From Paenibacillus periandrae (GTDB taxonomy: Bacteria > Bacillota > Bacilli > Paenibacillales > NBRC-103111), in assembly GCF_022458865.1 (NCBI RefSeq), contig NZ_JAJNMU010000003.1, positions 409,235 through 473,234 of the forward strand: a DNA stretch of 64,000 nucleotides, in the 5' to 3' direction. The notes under the pieces were generated by a model. The model worked only from the letters and a program-made list of their open reading frames with translations. It ran no database searches and was not told the origin of the DNA. Below, piece after piece: positions 58,977 through 64,000 of this stretch (its first letter is position 1; each line of letters starts with the position of its first letter). Position numbers and translations under genes: made by a program.

Positions 58977-59966
58977 ATGGGTATGATACGTTTCGGCATT
59001 ATTGGAACGAACTTTATTACCGAGAGATTCATCGCTGCGGCGCGTGAGTGTGAAGATTTCGCCTTAACCGCTGTATACTCTCGTACATCGCAGCAGGCAG
59101 AGGATTTTGCAGCCAAGCATCATATACCTCATTTATTTACCGATTTGGAGAGTATGGCGAAGAGTGAGGAGATCGATGCGGTGTATATCGCGAGTCCGAA
59201 TTCTTTTCACGCCAGTCAGGCGATCTTCTTGATGGAGCATGGCAAGCACATCTTATGTGAAAAACCGCTTGCTTCCAATGGCAATGAAGTCAGAGCAATG
59301 TTTGAGGCTGCACGTAAACATAATGTTTTGTTAATGGAGGCACTGTTATCTACAATGCTTCCTAATTTTCAGGCGATCCGTGAGCATTTGCCCGAGCTTG
59401 GGCAGATTCGTCGTTATACGGCAAGCTATTGCCAATATTCATCACGTTATGATGCCTACAAGCAGGGAACGATATTGAACGCTTTTAATCCAATATTTTC
59501 AAATGGTTCATTAATGGACTTGGGTATTTACTGCCTATATCCGATGGTGGTGCTGTTCGGACAACCGCTTAAGGTTCAGGCTAACGGATTGCTGCTCGAT
59601 TCCGGTGTTGACGGACAAGGCAGTCTCATATTGAAATATCCCGATATGGATGCAGTCATAACCCATTCCAAAATCAGCTCATCCTATATGCCGACCGAAA
59701 TTCAGGGAGAGAACGGGACGATGGTCATCGATAAAATCAATACACCGGAGAAGGTCGAGATTCGATATCGAGATGGTTCGATACATGACGTGTCGAAGCT
59801 GCAGTCTCATGCATTCATGTACTACGAGGTTCAGGAATTTATTAATGTGTTAAAACGCGATGAACGGGAATCTGCGATTAATTCCAATCAGCATTCCATT
59901 TGGACAATGGAAATTATGGATGAAGCGAGAAGGCAGATTGGACTCGTATTTCCTGCTGACCATTAA
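58977..59966 (+). CDS. Gfo/Idh/MocA family NAD(P)-dependent oxidoreductase
   Basis: Oxidises or reduces a sugar or cyclitol. The Rossmann fold starts with IRFGIIGTNFITERF, has LCEKPLASNGNEV with the catalytic Lys, and a C-terminal beta domain with YCQYSSRYDAYKQG. The substrate is unknown. ATG 58977 follows AGGAAAGGATG. It is followed by a broken Nudix gene. Confidence 0.88.
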   Translation: MGMIRFGIIGTNFITERFIAAARECEDFALTAVYSRTSQQAEDFAAKHHIPHLFTDLESMAKSEEIDAVYIASPNSFHASQAIFLMEHGKHILCEKPLASNGNEVRAMFEAARKHNVLLMEALLSTMLPNFQAIREHLPELGQIRRYTASYCQYSSRYDAYKQGTILNAFNPIFSNGSLMDLGIYCLYPMVVLFGQPLKVQANGLLLDSGVDGQGSLILKYPDMDAVITHSKISSSYMPTEIQGENGTMVIDKINTPEKVEIRYRDGSIHDVSKLQSHAFMYYEVQEFINVLKRDERESAINSNQHSIWTMEIMDEARRQIGLVFPADH

Positions 59967-59995
59967 GACGTTCTATAAGTGAAAAGAGGGTGCGA

Positions 59996-60196
59996 ATGTC
60001 TACTGAACGTTTATGTATGCCGCAAGTGGGTGTAGGAGCTATAATCCGCGGCGGACAGGATGAGATTCTGCTTGTACTGCGGAATCGTGAGCCTGAAAAA
60101 ATTATTCTGTCTTCTAAACCAGAAAAAGCAATCAACCGGTCGTTGGCCAGTGATTGCTTTTTTCAATTTCTACACGACTATTCCAGATTGGCATGA
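59996..60196 (+). pseudogene. Truncated Nudix hydrolase gene
   Basis: The first about 35 codons encode a Nudix start (PQVGVGAIIRGGQDEILLVL, then RNREPEK), but the Nudix box GX5EX7REUXEE is absent. The frame then runs through a bidirectional terminator (60123) to a stop. A family protein would be 130-160 aa. The 3' part was probably lost when the hxlAB side was rearranged. Confidence 0.7.
60123..60163. terminator. Bidirectional terminator between Nudix remnant and hxlB
   Basis: AAAAAGCAATCA (60123-60134) pairs with TGATTGCTTTTTT (60151-60163). Strong on both strands. Confidence 0.85.
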
Positions 60197-60744
60197 TTGC
60201 CATACATCGAGCTGGAATCGAGTCCCTTCTTCTGCATCAAGCTTAATATAGTAGCATCGAAGTAAACAAGAAGTGTCTGCTCGAACAGGGAACCCATCGG
60301 CTGAATCGTGTGGTAGCTGCTTTCCGATTGATCCTTGGGCGAGCCAGGCAAGCTAATCTTAATGTCGGCCAATCGTCCAATAGTAGATTGGGGATATATC
60401 GTAACTATGGCGAGCGTAGCTTCCAGCTCTTTGGCTTTCTTTGCCATCGACAAGAGGCTTTTGGTCTCACCGGACCCGGAGGCAATAAGGAGCAAATCCT
60501 CTTTACCAAGTCCAGGTGTTACCGTTTCACCTACAACATGCACATCCAGCCCAAGATGCATCAGTCGCATAGCAAACGCTTTGGCCATTAAGCCGGATCT
60601 CCCTGCGCCCGCCACAAAAATTTTACGGGATTGAATAACAGCTTCTACCAATGCTTCACTGTCAGTGCTGCTCGTGCCAAGCATAAGCTTTACCGAGCGC
60701 TGCAGCTCGCCCACGATTTCTAAGGTATATTCAGTCGCATTCAT
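60178..60744 (-). CDS. hxlB: 6-phospho-3-hexuloisomerase
   Basis: Isomerises hexulose 6-phosphate to fructose 6-phosphate, second step of the ribulose monophosphate pathway. The SIS domain has IFVAGAGRSGLMAKAFAMRL, GETVTPGLGKEDLLLIASGS and an end typical of PHI proteins. The 188-aa protein is co-directional with hxlA and 8 bp from it. Confidence 0.92.
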   Translation of the reverse strand: MNATEYTLEIVGELQRSVKLMLGTSSTDSEALVEAVIQSRKIFVAGAGRSGLMAKAFAMRLMHLGLDVHVVGETVTPGLGKEDLLLIASGSGETKSLLSMAKKAKELEATLAIVTIYPQSTIGRLADIKISLPGSPKDQSESSYHTIQPMGSLFEQTLLVYFDATILSLMQKKGLDSSSMYGNHANLE

Positions 60745-60752
60745 CGGATCGA

Positions 60753-61385
60753 TTACCCTTGGTTAATTAGCTGTCTGATTTCTGCCGCTGTGCCTGCTTT
60801 GTCTTCCTGTCCGGTAATGCCGCCGCCGACAATAATCAAATCTGGCTGAGCGCGAATGACCTCTGGCAAAGTGCCAAGCTTGATTCCGCCAGCAACAGCA
60901 GTTTTGGCATTTTTCACAACACGTTTGACCGTGCGAAGCTCTTCAAAAGGACTTTGCCCCGCTGCTTGAAGATCGTAGCCTGTGTGTACGCAGATATAAT
61001 CGACACCCAGTGCATCAATCTCAACGGCGCGTTTCTCCAAATCGGTTACATTGATCATATCAACGAGTATGCTTTTTCCGTGCTTGCGTGCTTCTTCCAC
61101 AGCTCCTTTGATCGTGGCATCATTGCTGGCTCCAAGCACCGTAATAATATCAGCACCAGCCTCGGATGCCTTCATAACCTCATAGCCACCAGCGTCCATT
61201 ATTTTTAAATCAGCCAAAACCTGTAAGTTCGGATAAGCATCCTTAATTGCTTTTACCGCGTGCAACCCTTCGTTAATCACGATGGGTGTTCCTATTTCAA
61301 CGATATCAATATACGCCTCAACTTCTTTAACCATATGGATGGCATCGGGAATGTTAACAAGATCTAACGCTAATTGCAATTTCAT
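60753..61385 (-). CDS. hxlA: 3-hexulose-6-phosphate synthase
   Basis: Joins formaldehyde with ribulose 5-phosphate. The OMPDC-type TIM barrel has KLQLALDLVNIPDAI, the D-x-K-x-x-D catalytic set in LADLKIMDAGG (Asp59, Lys61, Asp64) and a phosphate loop GGGITGQED near the end. At 210 aa it is full length. hxlAB detoxifies and assimilates formaldehyde. ATG follows AGGAGTG. Confidence 0.94.
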   Translation of the reverse strand: MKLQLALDLVNIPDAIHMVKEVEAYIDIVEIGTPIVINEGLHAVKAIKDAYPNLQVLADLKIMDAGGYEVMKASEAGADIITVLGASNDATIKGAVEEARKHGKSILVDMINVTDLEKRAVEIDALGVDYICVHTGYDLQAAGQSPFEELRTVKRVVKNAKTAVAGGIKLGTLPEVIRAQPDLIIVGGGITGQEDKAGTAAEIRQLINQG

Positions 61386-61439
61386 GAATGATTCACTCCT
61401 ATTATAGTTGATTGGGTTAATCTCCTTTGCACAGGGATT

Positions 61440-61468
61440 AGTATATCTGCAATATCACTTATTTGTAA
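61440..61468 (-). promoter_or_regulatory. hxlA promoter
   Basis: On the reverse strand TTACAA (61468-61463) and TATACT (61445-61440) are spaced by 17 bp. Upstream (61469-61500) lie GTACGCACT and other short repeats where HxlR could bind. Confidence 0.55.
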
Positions 61469-61490
61469 GTACGCACTTTAATCTTATATA

Positions 61491-61519
61491 GTGCCAAAAA
61501 GTATACTGTGCGCTATAAT
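61491..61519 (+). promoter_or_regulatory. hxlR promoter
   Basis: GTGCCA (61491-61496) and TATAAT (61514-61519) at 17-bp spacing, 22 bp before the hxlR ATG. Confidence 0.5.
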
Positions 61520-61541
61520 AGGAATTATGAGGAGGGATTCG

Positions 61542-61916
61542 ATGGGACATCTATATGAAAAGACCTTTAATTGCGAAAAAGAGCTAACTCTCAGTGTTAT
61601 TGGTGGTAAGTGGAAAATGCTGATTTTATGGTATTTGGGCAAAGAGGGGACCAAACGTTTTGGTGAATTGAAGTCTTTAATACCTGATATTACCCAGCGC
61701 ATGCTGGTCAGTCAGCTGCGAGAGCTGGAAGAGGACCTGATCGTGCATCGGGAGGTTTATCCCGTTGTACCGCCCAAAGTGGAATATTCGCTTACCGAGC
61801 TTGGCCAAAGCTTGATGCCGATTCTGGTATCGATGTATGATTGGGGCAAAAATTATATGGAACTGGTCGCCAAAGAAAAGGTTGAAATCAAGGATTTAAC
61901 TTTGCAAAATAAATAA
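61542..61916 (+). CDS. hxlR: HxlR family transcriptional regulator
   Basis: Formaldehyde-responsive activator of hxlAB. The 124-aa winged helix has [20 protein letters not shown] with the single conserved Cys near the start that senses formaldehyde, [20 protein letters not shown] and [15 protein letters not shown] 61542 follows GAGGAGGG. Divergent from hxlAB, as in Bacillus subtilis. Confidence 0.92.
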   Translation: MGHLYEKTFNCEKELTLSVIGGKWKMLILWYLGKEGTKRFGELKSLIPDITQRMLVSQLRELEEDLIVHREVYPVVPPKVEYSLTELGQSLMPILVSMYDWGKNYMELVAKEKVEIKDLTLQNK

Positions 61917-61978
61917 TTAATGATGTATCTGAGCAAAATGTATGATGAATGTTGGAGCCGCGTAATCATTTTTCATGA

Positions 61979-62030
61979 AAATAAAGGCCAGTAAGGAGCT
62001 TAACCAATAAGCCCTCACTGACCTTTATTT
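61979..62030. terminator. Bidirectional terminator between hxlR and chrA genes
   Basis: AATAAAGG and CCTTTATT close a long imperfect hairpin with inner AGT/ACT and CTTA/TAAG pairing. T-rich on both flanks. Confidence 0.75.
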
Positions 62031-62034
62031 ACCT

Positions 62035-62565
62035 TTAACTTAGAAAAATACCACCATACACAAAAGCACAAACGATAACCAAGGCGGGATGAATCTTTTT
62101 AATTACCATGGCAAAGTAAGCGACTGCGGCAATTCCAAGCGACTGCCATATTCCGATCGTGTGCACAGAGTTTGCACTCAACTGCCACGTCATAACCACC
62201 ATCATTATCGCGATTACCGGCTGAACCAATAAAGTCATGCCTTTGACAGCATCGGACTTGCGGTATTTCTGCATCAGATTCAGCAGCCAAATCAAAGCTA
62301 CAGCAGTAGGTACAACCGTAGCGATAATACTGACGGCAAAGCCGACCCATCCCCCTGCTTCATAGCCGACAAAGGCAGCAATTTTTGTTGCGATCGGGCC
62401 GGGCAGCATATTGCCAAGTGCGAGCATGTTGGAGAATTGATTATTATCCAGCCAATGATAATGGTTAACGATTTCTTCATACATAAGCGGAATCGAAGAG
62501 GGACCGCCGCCATAGCCCAATGCGTTAGATATAAAAAAACCAAAAAACAGTTGTAACCAGTCCAT
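62035..62565 (-). CDS. Chromate transporter half, distal
   Basis: One half-size CHR domain (176 aa) with LGYGGGPSSIPLMYEEI, LGNMLPGPIATKIAAFVG and six or so membrane helices. Such halves work in pairs to export chromate. 17 bp after its partner. Confidence 0.9.
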   Translation of the reverse strand: MDWLQLFFGFFISNALGYGGGPSSIPLMYEEIVNHYHWLDNNQFSNMLALGNMLPGPIATKIAAFVGYEAGGWVGFAVSIIATVVPTAVALIWLLNLMQKYRKSDAVKGMTLLVQPVIAIMMVVMTWQLSANSVHTIGIWQSLGIAAVAYFAMVIKKIHPALVIVCAFVYGGIFLS

Positions 62566-62582
62566 AAGACAACCTTCCTATT

Positions 62583-63149
62583 CTAAGCCTTAGCTTTTTG
62601 TTTGCGATAACGCAGCACTCGGAAATGAAAAGCCCCATAAGCCAGAAAAACACCAATGACAATAGCGGAATGCAATTCGATCAGCTGCAGCATTACAAAG
62701 GACAAGACGAACAAGAGTACGCCCAATACCTTTCCTAACCCTTTAACAGCCTTTTCGCCAAATTCATAAGCCATCATGCCAAGCATAACGGCAACTACCG
62801 GTGTCACAGCCCCAATCATCCCGGCAATAATCGTGGAGGAGCTGAGTGCAGTAATGATCGATAGTAATGCAACCATGGCTACACAGGTGGGTACAATATG
62901 CGCCAGCACAGCAATGGAGGCGCCGAGTGTACCTTTTTGACGATATCCCAGATATGCAGCCAGCTTGGTGGCAATGGGACCAGGAAGCGCGTTAGCAATC
63001 GCCAGCACCTCACCGAATTCATCATCCTGCATCCATTTATAACGCGTAACCGCCTCATATCGGATCAAGGGCACAGTAGCAGGACCTCCTCCGTAGCCAA
63101 GCATACCGGTTCTAAACATAGCGATAATCAAATCCTTATACACATTCAT
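62583..63149 (-). CDS. Chromate transporter half, proximal
   Basis: The second half-size CHR domain (188 aa): LGYGGGPATVPLIRYEAV, IANALPGPIATKLAAYLG and six membrane helices. ATG 63149 follows GAGGGATG; the listed upstream start at 63164 is less likely. Both halves share the GYGGGP signature. The Lrp-like gene upstream may control the pair. Confidence 0.9.
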   Translation of the reverse strand: MNVYKDLIIAMFRTGMLGYGGGPATVPLIRYEAVTRYKWMQDDEFGEVLAIANALPGPIATKLAAYLGYRQKGTLGASIAVLAHIVPTCVAMVALLSIITALSSSTIIAGMIGAVTPVVAVMLGMMAYEFGEKAVKGLGKVLGVLLFVLSFVMLQLIELHSAIVIGVFLAYGAFHFRVLRYRKQKAKA

Positions 63150-63198
63150 CTTTTCATCCCTCATTACCCATTAATTTCATCGTTTTGATGTCGTCTCG

Positions 63199-63678
63199 TT
63201 ACAGCTTCATTCCCATTCGACTCTTATACCTTTTAATCAAAATCTGACAATCGACACTCGTAATACCTGGCAGCACATACAGCTTTCCCTGCAGGAAAAG
63301 CTCCATTTCCCGGTTGCTGGCAAATAATCCATGCATATGCAGCTTGCTTGGTCCTGTCATATGATATAAGCTGCTCACCTCAGGCTCATCAGCCAGACTA
63401 TCCGCGACCTCCATCAAATGTTTGGGCTCAACCTCCACATTAAAAAATGCCGACACCGTAATGCCGATTTTTTCCGGGTTAATGACCGCGGTAATTTTCT
63501 CGATCGTACCGTTCTCCATCAACGCATTAATTCGGGCCTGCACACCGACTCTTGAAAGCCCGACATCCTTGGCAATATCCGTATAAGACGCTCTTCCATT
63601 TTGCTGCAAAATCGCAATGATCTTGCGATCGATCTCATCCATATTTGAAATAACACCATCTGTTATTTTTGTGCTCAT
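63199..63678 (-). CDS. Lrp/AsnC family regulator
   Basis: The N-terminal HTH ([39 protein letters not shown]) and C-terminal RAM domain ([39 protein letters not shown]) are complete in 159 aa. It lies 49 bp upstream of the chromate transporter halves on the same strand, which fits their control. Confidence 0.88.
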   Translation of the reverse strand: MSTKITDGVISNMDEIDRKIIAILQQNGRASYTDIAKDVGLSRVGVQARINALMENGTIEKITAVINPEKIGITVSAFFNVEVEPKHLMEVADSLADEPEVSSLYHMTGPSKLHMHGLFASNREMELFLQGKLYVLPGITSVDCQILIKRYKSRMGMKL

Positions 63679-63875
63679 AAGTTTCGGTTACTCCTTTATT
63701 CATTTTTGATTGATGTGCATTCAAAATGTAAGTTTATTGTGATAATTACATTCGTTACGTAATAATATACAAATATTTTATTCATAACGCAATCATTAAA
63801 TGTAAAATTCATTCGTATTGAAATGAAATTACGCTCGTTCCCTTACAAATTTAAAAGCCCATCACGTCTGTGAGA
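63679..63875. other. AT-rich control region upstream of the Lrp gene
   Basis: 197 bp with no gene. It contains A/T-rich runs and TAATTACATTCGTTACGTAA, an imperfect palindrome that could bind the Lrp protein. No promoter could be fixed. Confidence 0.4.
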
Positions 63876-64000
63876 GGCCACTGAAAAAGTCCATCTTTAA
63901 GAAAAAGGTACAGTTCTTCAAGAAAGTTGAAGAGCCTGTACCTTTTTTGCCGTATAATTGAGTCATCTTAAAAAAGCGTGGGTGAGAGCGGATGATTCGG
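63876..64000 (+). mobile_element. Left end of an IS1182-type insertion sequence (partial)
   Basis: GGCCACTGAAAAAGTCC at 63876 resembles the terminal repeat of IS1182-type elements. It is followed by a terminator hairpin, a TATAAT box and, at 63992, an ATG behind GGTGAGAG that opens a frame (Met-Ile-Arg) cut off by the window edge. Family and completeness cannot be judged from 125 bp. Confidence 0.55.
63902..63948 (+). terminator. IS-internal terminator at the window edge
   Basis: AAAAAGGTACAG (63902-63913) pairs with CTGTACCTTTTTT (63936-63948), with an inner TTCTTCAA/TTGAAGAG stem. It probably blocks read-through into the transposase gene. Confidence 0.8.

Noticed and set aside
1..64000. 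CRISPR array, tRNA or rRNA genes
   Set aside because: No regularly spaced direct repeats and no tRNA cloverleaf or rRNA-like sequence was seen on reading; a tRNA scan was not possible.

Overview
The window looks like a chromosome segment of a Gram-positive Firmicute, most probably Paenibacillus or a close relative. Evidence: strong AGGAGG-type ribosome binding sites, many TTG/GTG starts, rho-independent terminators, SLH and stalk-domain secreted proteins, a PBSX-like XkdX/XhlA/holin/GH25 lysis module, HxlAB-HxlR and gatCAB. The genus is an inference from protein character; no rRNA or tRNA gene was seen.

Positions 1 to about 32,360 are the right-hand part of a contractile-tailed (myovirus) prophage whose left end lies outside the window. 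In order: a cytosine methyltransferase with a long second reading frame nested inside it, small early genes, an ArpU-type late regulator, an intact IS4-family insertion sequence (3157-4803, 10-bp target duplication), small genes, small and large terminase, portal, Mu F-like head protein, protease/scaffold, cement and major capsid proteins, head-tail connectors, sheath, tube, two overlapping tail-assembly chaperone frames, tape measure, LysM protein, baseplate plug, hub, spike, gp25-like wedge, J, DUF2612 protein, tail fibre, XkdX, XhlA, holin and GH25 endolysin. The insertion sequence sits in the loop of a terminator hairpin just downstream of the ArpU gene and a putative late promoter, so it may separate that promoter from the structural operon. 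Morons are scattered through the prophage: a 92-aa gene with its own promoter and terminator (10034), a reverse-strand stalk-domain secreted protein flanked by a duplicated 29-bp element, two secreted proteins, a DNA ligase, two tiny membrane peptides divergent from a small HTH protein across a dyad operator, and a two-gene unit behind two LexA-like boxes.

The right prophage boundary lies near 32,310-32,380, where the 3' end of a chromosomal gene survives without a start. Beyond it are surface genes (two membrane-anchored proteins, a six-repeat secreted protein, an SLH protein), then an esterase, an M24 peptidase, a D-2-hydroxyacid dehydrogenase, a TrkA-C membrane protein divergent from a CorA-like protein, and a MerR-methyltransferase fusion. 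Next come peptide and amino-acid genes: OPT transporter, DUF917 protein, M29-type aminopeptidase, LysR regulator, aminotransferase, 2OG-Fe(II) amino-acid hydroxylase, a small protein, a 4-hydroxy-2-oxoacid aldolase and a PucR regulator. The aminotransferase, hydroxylase and aldolase fit a hydroxylate-transaminate-cleave pathway.

The last part holds an unassigned intergenic segment closed by a perfect 11-bp long-range stem and followed by a terminator (55253-55480), gatCAB, an oxidoreductase, a truncated Nudix gene, the formaldehyde-fixing hxlAB operon with divergent hxlR, a two-subunit chromate transporter with an Lrp regulator, and the first 125 bp of what looks like an IS1182-type element at the window edge.
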